39,113 bases of DNA from Pontibacter qinzhouensis (GCF_008017455.1 NZ_VRTY01000058.1:1-39113), one strand, 5' to 3'; positions 24,260-33,952 are shown, counted from the stretch's first letter. The notes: generated by a model from the letters alone, not told the origin. Program-made: numbers and translations.

Positions 24260-24877
24260 CTAATTGAATGTCGCAGATGTTGCGGGGCACCTGCTATAGT
24301 TAAATGTATTATAGATTATTCTAGTATATGCTTTCGTAAAGCTTATGTCAGGCAAGAGCAGTGTCAGACACCTATTAATTGCTGGCATACGTGTTCTTGT
24401 TTTGAGCGTATCAAAAACAGCCTGAAAATCTTCTTTTATCCCTTTCTTTTTAGCAACTAAGCCAGGAGCTGAAAAGAAGAAAGCTTCTGCTCAGCACTCA
24501 AATGGTAGATGTATATGGTTCTGGTAAAGTTAATGGTTCTTTTAACAAATCATATGTACAGACCTGCTCCGGTAAGAAACAACCAGGTAGGTAAGAGGGG
24601 TATAGCACTGCTACTTATTTGCACACTTCTGAAGCCGGAAAGTGTGGTGAGGCAGCCTCTGCAGCCTGCAGTCGGCAAAGCTGTAATGGTTTGTGTAAGA
24701 GCAGTACAGCAAGCAGACCTTTGCTCAGTCAGTTTTGTCATTTAAGATTATAATCCAACGTTACTAGCAGAATGCAGACTTTTAAGCGCAGAAGAAAGAT
24801 GACGTCTTTCTGAAATCAAATTATAGAAAGACTTTTGTTGCTCTTCTGGACCTATTGGCTTGTACAGGCAGAATTTA

Positions 24878-24933
24878 AATTATTCTAATGAAACAGGCCT
24901 TCCGAAAGAAAATCTGGCTTTTTAAGTCAAGGT
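24878..24933 (-). repeat. 56-bp interspersed element, copy A11
   Basis: Minus-strand reading: ACCTTGAC, CTTTCGGAAGGCC, and TTTCATTAGAATAATT at the end. It is the only copy in the 1.65-kb lacI-susC gap. Confidence 0.83.
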
Positions 24934-25083
24934 CTCCTGCTCAAATGTTAGTAGCAACTCCATTATTGTGAATAATGGCTGCCATTGGCGCTCTTACAAA
25001 ACGTGTGGTTAAAGGTGCTTTTCATTATAAAGTTGATACCAAAATTTATAATAACAAAATTTTTTAACAAATTTTGTTTCGAT

Positions 25084-25118
25084 GTGTTTCCGTACACAAT
25101 GCTCGTGTTGCCGAACAC
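25084..25118 (+). promoter_or_regulatory. Paired GTGT-N6-ACAC sites, cluster 1
   Basis: Two copies of a GTGTTkCCGnACAC word: GTGTTTCCGTACAC at 25084-25097 and GTGTTGCCGAACAC at 25105-25118. The starts are exactly 21 bp apart, two helical turns, so a regulator would see both on one DNA face. Both are followed by AATG. Confidence 0.6.
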
Positions 25119-25368
25119 AATGTGTGTATAAATTTTTTTTATGAGGCTGTAGGTATTTAGGTCTAACAACTGTTAGAGCTAGTGTGTGTACCTGCACAGC
25201 AGCTACCCGGGGATCTCTGTTAGCACACTGGTTATAGGCGCAGTAGCTGCAAAAGGCCTTTTTTTGGCAATAGAGCAATAAACCTGATTCTGAAAGCAAA
25301 CTTAATTGTACTACTTGTTTAGAATACACTTAAAAAAAAGGCTAACGTTTTCCTACATCCGCTCGTTA

Positions 25369-25403
25369 GTGTTTCCGCACACAGGTTAAGTGTTGCCGCA
25401 CAC
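25369..25403 (+). promoter_or_regulatory. Paired GTGT-N6-ACAC sites, cluster 2
   Basis: GTGTTTCCGCACAC at 25369-25382 and GTGTTGCCGCACAC at 25390-25403. The spacing (21 bp) and order (T variant then G variant) are the same as in cluster 1, 285 bp upstream. The promoter-like sequence at 25419-25450 follows directly. Confidence 0.6.
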
Positions 25404-25418
25404 ATTTGTTGTTTTTAA

Positions 25419-25450
25419 TTTGTTTTTGTAAAATATGTTCTCTACCTTAG
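25419..25450 (+). promoter_or_regulatory. Candidate promoter downstream of site cluster 2
   Basis: TTTG (25419-25422), a 20-bp spacer and TACCTTAG (25443-25450) match the Bacteroidota TTTG-N19/21-TAnnTTTG layout with one mismatch. A transcript from here would have a leader of about 450 nt before susC. Confidence 0.35.
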
Positions 25451-25907
25451 GTACATCAATAGTTCATATTGTAATTGTTACTATTGTACTTTCCGACCAT
25501 ATTGTAAAGTCTAAGCCTTATTAGATTTTTGAGTTTCTTGAAAGCTTTTGAAGAGAAGTATCTGATTGTTAGCTTGTATAGAAGTGCTTGAAAATTGTGC
25601 TTTATACGGTTGTAGTTTGCCCATAATCCCAGTTGGTAAGAGTAATAGCAGGCGCATCTTATAAGAGATGGTGAAATTATGTTTATAATTCGGCCGATCA
25701 ATTATGTGATGGTCTAGCTGCTCTCCTGGCCAGGAAGCACTTCTTGGTATTAGGATAATTAAAATTCGTTAGTTTAAATTTCGGCAGGAGCAGGTTGTTA
25801 ACTTGATCGATTATTTGGTGTTTGCTGAATAAGTTTTATTTATTATATCCTATTTTATATCTGATAATACATATTAAACATTAACCATTTACTTAATCTA
25901 AACCAAT

Positions 25908-28900
25908 ATGAGAAAATACATTACACTTTTATTTAGTGTCTTGTTGGTGTTTTCGTTCCAGGTGGCATGGGCTCAGCAAGTCATCTCAGGAAAGGTAACC
26001 GATGAGAAGCAACAACCGTTGCCTGGCGTTACTGTCTTGTTAAAAGGTACTACCACGGGTACATCTACTGATATAGATGGCGCATACTCGCTGCAGGTGC
26101 CAAACGGAAGCGGAACGCTGGTTTTTTCGTTTATAGGCTTTATTACAAAAGAAGTTCCTGTAAGCAACCGTGCTATTATTGATGTAAACCTGGTTTCCGA
26201 TTCAAAAAACCTGAACGAGGTAGTCGTTACCGCTTTGGGTATTTCTAAAGACCAACGTGCGCTTGGCTATGCCACCAGCACCGTAAGTGCTCAGGAAATA
26301 ACCCAGGCTGGTAACACCAACTTTGCTTCCGCCCTGTATGGCAAAGCTGCCGGTGTTAAAATTACAACTGCTCCGGGTGGTGCCACCAGTGGTGTAAACG
26401 TGCAGATCAGGGGTATCAACTCACTCTCTTTTAACACACAACCATTATATGTAGTAGATGGCGTACTCATTAGGAACAATAACGAACGTGGTGCCAGCGG
26501 TAATAACAACGGTGGCTACTGGGACGACCAAAGAATTAGAGGGAATGGTATTTTAGATATAAACCCATCTGATATTGAATCTTTAACTGTGTTGAAAGGT
26601 GCCAGTGCCACAGCACTTTATGGTTCTGACGCAGCCAGTGGCGTTATTGTTATCACAACGAAGAAAGGATCGTCCAGACAAGGCCTGGGAGTAGATGTAA
26701 ACTACACGTACAATGTGGAGAACGTTGCTTTTACACCTAAATACCAGAACATCTACGGGCCTGGCTACGACAGAGCTACAAACGCATCAGTGGGTGCTAC
26801 ACCAGAAGGCTGGATTCCAGTTGACTCAAACGGCGATGGAACTCCTGATGGCATCCGTCCGAATTTCAGATCCTGGGCGCAGTTTGGCCCTAGAATGGAA
26901 GGGCAGGAAGTTTACTGGTGGGATGGTACCAGAAGAAACTACACAGCGCAGCCAGATAACTACAAGGAGTTTTACCAGACAGGCTTTAACTCTATCATCA
27001 ACGCAGCGCTCTCTAACCAAACCGATAAGGCTACTTACCGCCTGTCTTATACCCGCAACGATTATGAAGGTGTACAGCGTGGTGGCAGCATGACCCGCAA
27101 CACCTTTAACCTGAACAGCACGCTTAAAATAACCGATAAGCTGACTGCTGATGTTGTAGCGAACTATGTGAATAGCTACGTGAAAAACCGCCCGATGCAG
27201 ATCAACAGGCTCACTGCTTCTTACGACGGATTTTTAGGCCGTTCAGAAGATATGTCGGTTTGGTTAAATAAGTACCAGACATCAGAAGGTTATAAATATG
27301 TGCTGCCAACGCAGAGTGAGCGTAACCCACAGGAAGCATTGGCTTATAACGTGAGACCTGAGATACTAAACTTCCTTTGGGGCCAGTTAAGAAACAGAGA
27401 AGAAGAATTTGAAGACAGAATTATTACCAGTGCCACTTTGAATTACGAAATTGGAAAAGGCTTTCGCCTCAGAGGCCGCGTAGGTAACGATTATACCAGC
27501 CGCTCTATCGAAAGCTTCCAGTACAATGAATACCCGGTTGCCTTTAACCAAAGTAACAGCACGGGTTACTACGGTACCTCGAAAGGTCGTTATGCTACCT
27601 TCTACGGCGATGCTTTGCTTTCTTATTCAAAAGATATTACCGAGGATTTTGAGTTTACAGTAAATGGTGGTTTCCAGGGTAGAACAGAAAACTATCGCGA
27701 CCAGTCTTCCGGCACCAGAGATGGTTTAACTACGGCTAACTGGTTCAGCTTGAACAACTCTTTTAACTTGCCAAACACATCGGCTTCGCGTGCAGATGTA
27801 ATCAAATATGCGTACCTGGGTACGATGAGCTTTAACTACAAAGATTATTTGTTTATAGAAGGTACTGGCCGTCAGGAATATACCTCTACCTTGCCTTCTT
27901 CTAACAACAGCTACTTTTACCCATCTGTTAACGCTGGTTTTGTATTCACCGATGCCATTTCTCTGCCACAGTTTCTGAGCTATGGTAAGCTAAGAGCTTC
28001 TTATGGTGTTGTAGGTAATGCGCCGCCTTACTACCAGGCTAATGTTACCTATAGCCAGACACCACTACAAACTATAAATGGTCCGGTTCCTTCGTTAAGC
28101 TCTAATTCAATTTACGGAAACGAGTCGTTGGTAGCAGAGAACAAATATGAAAAGGAATTCGGGTTAGATACCAAGATTTTAAATGGCCTGATCGGAGTTG
28201 ACCTCTCTTACTATACCAGCCGCGTAAAAAATCAGATTCTTCCTTTATCGCTACCAACCAGTGTAGGAGCTACTAGTAGGATATCGAACATCGGTGAAAT
28301 ACGAAGCAATGGCTGGGAGCTAGCCCTGAACGCGGAGCCAATCACTTCCGGTACTATTAACTGGACTACCCGCTTCAATTTTGCCATTAACCGCAGCAAA
28401 GTACATAGCCTGACCGACGGACTGGATGAACTGGTGTTCTACGATGCAGAGCAAAGCGCAGTGCGTGTAGTAGCCAGAGTAGGCGAAACAATCGGTGATA
28501 TCTATGTTTTCCCGCGTGCAACTGATGCGAACGGAAACCATATAATCGGTTCAAATGGCTTATATGTAATCGACAAAACACGTTACGAGAAAGCCGGTAA
28601 CATTCTGCCAAAAGTAGTTGGTGGTTTCTCTAATACCGTTTCTTTCAAAAACTTCTCTCTAGACTTCCTGGTGGATTACCGTATAGGGGGCCAGATTGTT
28701 TCTACTCCTCTTAAATATGCTTACGGTGCCGGTATGTTCGAAAATACCATGCAATACCGCGACGAAGCCAACGGTGGCCTGCCTTATTATGTAGATGGCA
28801 CTACCAAAGTGCTGCTGCCTAGCCACAATGCAACAGCACCAAATGGCAGCACTGTGTACCACGATGGTGTCCTGTTGGAAGGTGTAACTGCTGAAGGTGA

Positions 28901-29240
28901 GACCAACACCACTGTTGTAGAGGCGGCTTACTACTACATGAACACCTTTTACTGGGGTGCCGATGCCTGGAATGCCAAAGGCTCCGTGTATGATAACAGC
29001 TACATTAAAATGCGTGAGCTGGTATTAGGCTACAACCTGCCACAGAACTTTGCACAGAAAATGAAGTTCCAGAACCTTCGCGTGTCGCTGGTTGGCAGAA
29101 ACCTGTTCTATTTCTGGAGAACACTCGAGAACCTTGACCCTGAAGCGCCAATTGGCTCACAGTGGTACCGCCAGGGTATAGACGAAGGCTCCAGCGCTGC
29201 CACCCGTAGCATTGGCTTCCAGATTAATGCTAGCTTTTAA
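25908..29240 (+). CDS. SusC/RagA-family TonB-linked outer-membrane transporter
   Basis: A 1110-residue outer-membrane importer that takes up oligosaccharides with its SusD lid, powered by TonB. A signal peptide ends near AWAQ (residue 23). A carboxypeptidase-regulatory-like beta-sandwich follows (about residues 25-97: ISGKVTDEKQQPLPGVTV, IDGAYSL), then the TonB-box region NLNEVVVTALG, the plug with SFNTQPLYVVDGVLI and KGASATALYGSDAASGVI, and a long 22-stranded barrel ending in FQINASF with the typical terminal aromatic. It is the first gene of a pair with susD (39 bp apart). The neighbourhood suggests import of mannose-, galactose- or fucose-containing N-glycan fragments; the exact ligand is not readable. 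Confidence 0.97.
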   Translation: MRKYITLLFSVLLVFSFQVAWAQQVISGKVTDEKQQPLPGVTVLLKGTTTGTSTDIDGAYSLQVPNGSGTLVFSFIGFITKEVPVSNRAIIDVNLVSDSKNLNEVVVTALGISKDQRALGYATSTVSAQEITQAGNTNFASALYGKAAGVKITTAPGGATSGVNVQIRGINSLSFNTQPLYVVDGVLIRNNNERGASGNNNGGYWDDQRIRGNGILDINPSDIESLTVLKGASATALYGSDAASGVIVITTKKGSSRQGLGVDVNYTYNVENVAFTPKYQNIYGPGYDRATNASVGATPEGWIPVDSNGDGTPDGIRPNFRSWAQFGPRMEGQEVYWWDGTRRNYTAQPDNYKEFYQTGFNSIINAALSNQTDKATYRLSYTRNDYEGVQRGGSMTRNTFNLNSTLKITDKLTADVVANYVNSYVKNRPMQINRLTASYDGFLGRSEDMSVWLNKYQTSEGYKYVLPTQSERNPQEALAYNVRPEILNFLWGQLRNREEEFEDRIITSATLNYEIGKGFRLRGRVGNDYTSRSIESFQYNEYPVAFNQSNSTGYYGTSKGRYATFYGDALLSYSKDITEDFEFTVNGGFQGRTENYRDQSSGTRDGLTTANWFSLNNSFNLPNTSASRADVIKYAYLGTMSFNYKDYLFIEGTGRQEYTSTLPSSNNSYFYPSVNAGFVFTDAISLPQFLSYGKLRASYGVVGNAPPYYQANVTYSQTPLQTINGPVPSLSSNSIYGNESLVAENKYEKEFGLDTKILNGLIGVDLSYYTSRVKNQILPLSLPTSVGATSRISNIGEIRSNGWELALNAEPITSGTINWTTRFNFAINRSKVHSLTDGLDELVFYDAEQSAVRVVARVGETIGDIYVFPRATDANGNHIIGSNGLYVIDKTRYEKAGNILPKVVGGFSNTVSFKNFSLDFLVDYRIGGQIVSTPLKYAYGAGMFENTMQYRDEANGGLPYYVDGTTKVLLPSHNATAPNGSTVYHDGVLLEGVTAEGETNTTVVEAAYYYMNTFYWGADAWNAKGSVYDNSYIKMRELVLGYNLPQNFAQKMKFQNLRVSLVGRNLFYFWRTLENLDPEAPIGSQWYRQGIDEGSSAATRSIGFQINASF

Positions 29241-29279
29241 TTACTGGTAAGGGACTTAAAACTTAATTAAGATTTAGTT

Positions 29280-30842
29280 ATGAAGAAGATTTTTATTTAT
29301 ATAGTTACGTTAACAACTGCCTTTACCAGCTTAACGTCCTGTAAAGACCAGTTGGAGGAGAACTTCTACAATCCTGATCAAACGACAAATGCATCGATAG
29401 GTGGTTTCTTTACAGAGATGCTCGATAACAACCGGGTGCGCCCTTCTTATTGGGATGTTCGTACGTTTATAGCCATGCAGCCTGGGGTTTACACACAATC
29501 GCTGTCTTTCCAGAACTCCAACACCATGTACCAACAGAACCCTGGTTACATCCAGAACCGTTGGGACGATTTTTACAGACCTGGTGGCGATGGCGGTGGT
29601 GCCATGGTACATTACCGCGCCATAGAAGCCGCCTATGCGCAGCTGCCTGAAACCGACAAAGCCACTGCAGATATTTTTGTTCAGGCTGCCAAAGTAATTA
29701 TGCTCGACGAAGCGTCTGAAATGGTAGATATGTGGGGCGATATTCCGTTTAGCGAAGCTGGAAGCCTGGCCGCAACCGGAACTGTAGTACGGCCTAAGTT
29801 CGACACAGCAGAAGAAGTATACGCTGCTATCTTTGCTGGCTTGGAAGAAGCATCTGCTTACTTTGCAACTGCCCAGACAAATCCTTCTTTTCAGAAGCAG
29901 GACATTATGCTGAGCGGCAACGTAGACAAGTGGAGACGCTATACTAACTCGCTGTTGCTGCGCCTGTACATGCGTACTTCTTTTGTAAGTGAAGGAACAG
30001 CTCAAACTAAGATTTTGGCCATGCTGAGCAACCCTGCGCAGTACCCGCTGGTTGATGAAACAAGCCATAACATCCTGTTGGCACCGCTTACAAACTACAC
30101 CGACAACCTGAACAGCGCCTTAACAGAGATCAATAGCTTCTCAGCACCTGAGTACATGCTGGAAACTGTTTTAAAACCAGCAAACGATCCGCGGATAGAT
30201 GTGCTGTTCGATAAATATGGCAGAACTGTAAATAATGCCTTTGTGCCGAATACGGAGTTCAAAGCCATGCCAATGAGCCTTGGTGCAGAGGAGCAGGTAC
30301 AACGAAGAGGCGAATTTGCCATTCTCGATTCAGCTACTTTCCTGAACAACATCAGCATACCTGGAGTAGCCATGACAGCAGCAGAAGTAAACTTCCTGAA
30401 AGCAGAAGCTTTTGAGCGTTGGGGAGGCGGAGAGGCAGAAACAGCTTACAAAATGGGTATCCGCCAATCAGTAGAGTTCTATTACTACCTGCACAACCTG
30501 AGCACGATTGCAACCGAAACAGCGCCAACTGCTGAGGAAATGACTGAATTCCTGGAAGGTGCTGCCATTGCTTACACTGGAACTGCGCAGGAGAAACTCG
30601 GTAAGATCTGGACGCAGAAATGGGTGCACTTCGGCTTTCTGCAGGCGGTGCAAAGCTGGTCTGAGTACAGAAGAACCGGTTATCCGCAACTCACCTTCAG
30701 ACCTGCCACCTTAGCTGGTTTCGAAACACCTCCGACTCGCTTACTTTACCCAAGCAGTGAGAACGCCTACAACAGCGAGAACTACCAGGCTGTTAGAAGT
30801 AAAGATATCCGCACCGGGAAAATTTTCTGGGATGTAAACTAA
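29280..30842 (+). CDS. SusD/RagB-family surface glycan-binding lipoprotein
   Basis: A 520-residue lipoprotein (signal ending LTSC with Cys21) that forms the hinged lid of the SusC transporter. The sequence belongs to the SusD-like type with an early NPDQTTNASIGGFF segment, tetratricopeptide-like helices (AKVIMLDEASEMVDMWGDIPFSEA, DKWRRYTNSLLLRLYMR, TAAEVNFLKAEAFERWGG) and a C-terminal WTQKWVHFGFLQAVQSWSEYRRTGYP block. Length is normal. It lies 39 bp after susC and is followed by a strong terminator, so susCD is a two-gene operon. Confidence 0.96.
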   Translation: MKKIFIYIVTLTTAFTSLTSCKDQLEENFYNPDQTTNASIGGFFTEMLDNNRVRPSYWDVRTFIAMQPGVYTQSLSFQNSNTMYQQNPGYIQNRWDDFYRPGGDGGGAMVHYRAIEAAYAQLPETDKATADIFVQAAKVIMLDEASEMVDMWGDIPFSEAGSLAATGTVVRPKFDTAEEVYAAIFAGLEEASAYFATAQTNPSFQKQDIMLSGNVDKWRRYTNSLLLRLYMRTSFVSEGTAQTKILAMLSNPAQYPLVDETSHNILLAPLTNYTDNLNSALTEINSFSAPEYMLETVLKPANDPRIDVLFDKYGRTVNNAFVPNTEFKAMPMSLGAEEQVQRRGEFAILDSATFLNNISIPGVAMTAAEVNFLKAEAFERWGGGEAETAYKMGIRQSVEFYYYLHNLSTIATETAPTAEEMTEFLEGAAIAYTGTAQEKLGKIWTQKWVHFGFLQAVQSWSEYRRTGYPQLTFRPATLAGFETPPTRLLYPSSENAYNSENYQAVRSKDIRTGKIFWDVN

Positions 30843-30854
30843 TATAATAGTCAG

Positions 30855-30893
30855 AAGAGATTGCTAAGCTGACTGCTTGGCAATCTCTTTTTT
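30855..30893 (+). terminator. Rho-independent terminator after susD
   Basis: A 15-bp stem (30855-30869 with 30875-30889, one G-T pair) encloses a five-base loop (TGACT) and runs into six T's. It starts 13 bp after the susD stop. Confidence 0.93.
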
Positions 30894-30952
30894 CCTGCCG
30901 CTCACACTCACTTTATTAATTCAGATTTTACAGCAGCCCTACCTTCTCTGAG

Positions 30953-33421
30953 ATGAAAAAAAACAGCTGGTTATTAATTTTCCTATTTTTTACTTTTTAT
31001 GTTCATGCAAAGGCACAGCCTACGCACCAATTTACCAAAGGCCTTGTCGTAGAAGATTGCCACCTGTACGGTCGGGAAGCACTTTACACAGACCAACTGG
31101 CCTATCAACTTTACAATAAAAGCTTGAAAAAGCCTGCGGAAGGAAAAGCCGTCTTTAACGGAAACACCGGAAGTGAAGCCACCTGGCGCACTATTTCGGT
31201 AGACAGTACAACAAAATTTAAAGGCAAAGAACTGGCAAATGGCTACTTATACCTGACGTATGAGTCTGATCGTGACCAAACTGCTTTGCTACAGGTTGCC
31301 GGCCACAGTATGCTATACTTTAACGGCCAGCCCCGCACCGGCGACATCTACAGCGATGGCTGGTTACGCCTACCGGTGCAACTCAAAAAAGGAACAAACG
31401 AAATCTATATAAGAGGGTCCAGGTTTTCGGCCTGGAACGGAATATCTGCTACCTTAGAATTTGCTGCCAAGCCTGTACTGCTTAGTGTAGAAGATCCAAC
31501 ACTGCCCAATGTGGTGCTAGGTGAGCAGCAACAGCCAGTGTGGGGAGCCGTGGTGGTGATTAACGCTACAGCACAGCCTTTAACCAACCTGCAACTGAAA
31601 AGCCAGTTAGCCGGTAAAGAACTGGTAACAAACCTGTCCACTGTTCCTGCCATGGCCATCCGCAAAGTTGGGTTTAAAATGGATCCATCGGGTGTGCAGC
31701 AAAAAGGAGATCATACAGCGGCTGTCAGCATCCTGCAAAAAGGAAAAGTGCTGGATGCCCAGGAAATTAAATTGGTAGCCGTTGCACCACAGGAGCATTA
31801 CAGCAACACCTTTGTAAGCGACATAGATGGCAGTGTTCAATACTTTGGTGTGGCGCCACAGAGCCAGAAAACAGCAGAAGGCGCATCAGCTTTGTTTCTT
31901 TCTGTGCACGGAGCCGGTGTAGAAGCCAGCGGACAAGCCAGAGCTTACAAACCAAAAGACTGGGGCGTAGTGGTTACACCAACTAACCGCAGGCCGCGCG
32001 GCTTCAACTGGGAAGACTGGGGCAGACTGGATGCCCTGGAGGTTTTTGAACTGGCTAAAACAAAATTCAAGCCCGACCCAAAACAAATTTACCTGACCGG
32101 CCACTCTATGGGCGGGCACGGCACCTGGTACCTCGGAGCCACGTATCCGGGCAAATGGGCTGCTATTGCGCCTTGTGCCGGTTACCCTACGCTGCGCGAA
32201 TATGGTTCTGCTGATGGCAAAATTCCGGAAGCAGGCAGAACAGGCATGGAAAGCCTGCTGCTGCAGGCCAGCAACCCAAGCAACGTGCTGGAACTGGCGC
32301 AGAACTATAATGCTGGCGGCATTTACATTCATCACGGCGACAGCGATAAAGTAGTGTCTGTGGAATATGCACGGCAAATGAAAGTATTGCTGGCGGGTTT
32401 CCATAAAGACTTCAGCTATTACGAGTACCCGGGTGGTTCGCACTGGTTCGGTGATGAGAGCGTAGACTGGAAACCCATCTTCGATTACTTTAAATGGCAT
32501 ACTATTCCCAGCGACAGCGCGGTAAACAAAGTGAACTTCAGCACGGCTAGTCCTGCTATTTCCTCCTCGTACCATTGGGTATCTGTGTTGCAGCAGCAAC
32601 AAGCCCTTAAGTACAGCCGTGTGCAGCTCGATCGAAATAAAAAGCAGAAGACCATCACCGGCAGTACCGAAAACATCAGTGTACTGAGTTTTGCTTTAGG
32701 GGATTTTCAGAAAGGGGAGAAGCTAACAATTACGCTGGATAACCAAGCTCCTGTTACTTATGAAGTTAAGTCTGATGCAGACATCCTGTACCTGCACCAC
32801 AACGGCAGTACCTGGAAAACAGGAGCGAAGCCGCAACTCAGCAAGCAAAAAGGAGCAGGTAGAAACGGCACTTTAAAGGAGCCTTTCAACCACCGGATGG
32901 TATTTGTGTACGGCACAGCTGGCAACCAGGCAGAAAACGAATGGGCCTATAACAAAGCACGTTACGATGCAGAAGTTTGGTATTACCGTGGTAACGGAGC
33001 AGTAGATATTATCGCAGATAAGGAGTTCAAAGCAACTGCTTATGCTGATAGAGGTGTGATAATTTATGGCAATGCCACCACCAACAGCGCTTACAAGAAA
33101 TTGCTGGCCAAGTGCCCTGTGCAGGTGCAGCGCGGCAGCCTGAAAGTTGGTAGCAAAACCTACCAGGGCGATGACCTGGGAGCCTACTTTATGTGGCCGC
33201 GTGCCGACAGCGAAGTAGCCTCTGTGGCAGTAATTTCCGGAACAGGCTTAAAAGGCATGCAGGCAGCTGATGCCAACCAGTACTTTGCCGGTGGCAGCGG
33301 TTTCCCGGATTACATGGTTTTCTCGCTGGACATGCTGAAAGACGGAGCCAAGGCTGTAAAAGCAGTCGGCTTCTACGGCAACGACTGGAGCATAGAAAAA
33401 GGCCAACAGGTAGTGCAGTAG
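30953..33421 (+). CDS. Secreted alpha/beta hydrolase (esterase/peptidase fold), unknown substrate
   Basis: An 822-residue exported protein (hydrophobic signal, cleavage expected after AKA, residue 21). The N-terminal third is beta-rich with a YLTYESDRDQTALLQVAGHSMLYFNG segment resembling jelly-roll domains. The alpha/beta hydrolase domain lies at about residues 315-510: the nucleophile elbow GHSMGGHGTWYL has Ser385, the acid is probably Asp465 (HHGDSDKVVS), and the base is His497 (GGSHWF). A further beta-rich region of about 300 residues follows. It resembles predicted prolyl-oligopeptidase-type esterases found in polysaccharide loci, which may remove acyl groups from glycans, or it could be a peptidase. 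The function is not established from sequence. Confidence 0.8.
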   Translation: MKKNSWLLIFLFFTFYVHAKAQPTHQFTKGLVVEDCHLYGREALYTDQLAYQLYNKSLKKPAEGKAVFNGNTGSEATWRTISVDSTTKFKGKELANGYLYLTYESDRDQTALLQVAGHSMLYFNGQPRTGDIYSDGWLRLPVQLKKGTNEIYIRGSRFSAWNGISATLEFAAKPVLLSVEDPTLPNVVLGEQQQPVWGAVVVINATAQPLTNLQLKSQLAGKELVTNLSTVPAMAIRKVGFKMDPSGVQQKGDHTAAVSILQKGKVLDAQEIKLVAVAPQEHYSNTFVSDIDGSVQYFGVAPQSQKTAEGASALFLSVHGAGVEASGQARAYKPKDWGVVVTPTNRRPRGFNWEDWGRLDALEVFELAKTKFKPDPKQIYLTGHSMGGHGTWYLGATYPGKWAAIAPCAGYPTLREYGSADGKIPEAGRTGMESLLLQASNPSNVLELAQNYNAGGIYIHHGDSDKVVSVEYARQMKVLLAGFHKDFSYYEYPGGSHWFGDESVDWKPIFDYFKWHTIPSDSAVNKVNFSTASPAISSSYHWVSVLQQQQALKYSRVQLDRNKKQKTITGSTENISVLSFALGDFQKGEKLTITLDNQAPVTYEVKSDADILYLHHNGSTWKTGAKPQLSKQKGAGRNGTLKEPFNHRMVFVYGTAGNQAENEWAYNKARYDAEVWYYRGNGAVDIIADKEFKATAYADRGVIIYGNATTNSAYKKLLAKCPVQVQRGSLKVGSKTYQGDDLGAYFMWPRADSEVASVAVISGTGLKGMQAADANQYFAGGSGFPDYMVFSLDMLKDGAKAVKAVGFYGNDWSIEKGQQVVQ

Positions 33422-33504
33422 TAGCAGTTGTTGGTTGCTGATTATTAGTTGTTGATTGTTTAATGGTTGTTTTGGTAAACCTTAAAAGATTGCGAGAATC
33501 CGCT

Positions 33505-33568
33505 GCTGGTGCGAACTTGTAGCTCGTACCTTATTTACGGAAAGTACGAGCTACAAGCTCGCACCAAC
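33505..33568. repeat. Paired-arm palindromic repeat, copy B2
   Basis: GGTGCGAACTTGTAGCTCGTAC (33508-33529) and its inverse (33544-33565) differ at one base and are separated by 14 bp, so they form a long hairpin. Element A12 begins 19 bp later. Confidence 0.85.
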
Positions 33569-33586
33569 AAGGAAATCGTTCTTTAA

Positions 33587-33642
33587 CCCTTGACACAAAA
33601 AGCTCAAAAAGCCTCTGGAAGGGCAAAATCATTAGAATAATT
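33587..33642 (+). repeat. 56-bp interspersed element, copy A12
   Basis: CCCTTGAC, GCCTCTGGAAGGGC at the fixed middle position, and ATCATTAGAATAATT at the end. Confidence 0.87.
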
Positions 33643-33797
33643 TAGATCATTCAAATCAAGTTAATTTTAACTAATGTATTGCGGCAGGCAGCTACAGAGC
33701 AACAGCATGAGCCAGGTGCACAAATTGAAAATAGACTGTCTGAGCGTTCAGCGAGTGGGGGAAGGGGCCCTCGATTTCTATTTTCTTGATTTTTTTG

Positions 33798-33825
33798 GTT
33801 CTTTTTGTATCAAGACAAAAAGAAC
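33798..33825. repeat. GTTCTTTTTGT hairpin fragment
   Basis: GTTCTTTTTGT (33798-33808) and ACAAAAAGAAC (33815-33825) form a perfect 11-bp stem with loop ATCAAG. It sits in a TTTTCTTGATTTTTTTGG context seen in many Bacteroidota intergenic regions. It could act as a weak terminator. Confidence 0.5.
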
Positions 33826-33915
33826 AAGGAAGCAGGCAATGAAATAGCTTCAGGCCGGAATAGCATCAACGGCAGCTATGCAAACTTAGGCTTCTAAACC
33901 AATAGCCGCAGCTAC

Positions 33916-33952
33916 AGGATCTCGCCCATAAGATCCTTTCAGGATGACAAAA
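33916..33952. repeat. GGATCTCGCCC...AGATCC repeat, copy 1
   Basis: GGATCT and AGATCC form a short inverted repeat, followed by TTTCAGGATGACAAAA. The same unit recurs at 37636-37671. Confidence 0.65.

Larger units (their letters stand above)
24260..25907. other. Long AT-rich intergenic region, 1648 bp, before susC
   Basis: No gene is supported; the short open frames (up to 93 codons) have low-complexity composition and no recognisable family. The region holds element A11, the two paired GTGT-N6-ACAC site clusters (25084-25118 and 25369-25403), a promoter-like sequence at 25419-25450, and a 12-bp perfect palindrome TCCTGGCCAGGA (25724-25735). Its length is unusual compared with the other gaps. 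It could carry a small RNA or a long susC leader. Confidence 0.7.

Noticed and set aside
24509..24745. 78-codon plus-strand and 63-codon minus-strand open frames after the LacI leader
   Set aside because: They overlap on opposite strands, have no recognisable domain, and lie in a region without coding character.
25456..25701. 81-codon minus-strand open frame in the lacI-susC gap
   Set aside because: Low-complexity, Asn/Tyr/Leu-rich translation typical of AT-rich non-coding DNA; no start context or family match.
29331..30068. 245-codon minus-strand open frame inside susD
   Set aside because: Shadow of a well-supported gene; cysteine- and arginine-rich translation without domain features.
31886..32602. 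238-codon minus-strand open frame inside the alpha/beta hydrolase gene
   Set aside because: Antisense to the catalytic domain, with no motif of its own.
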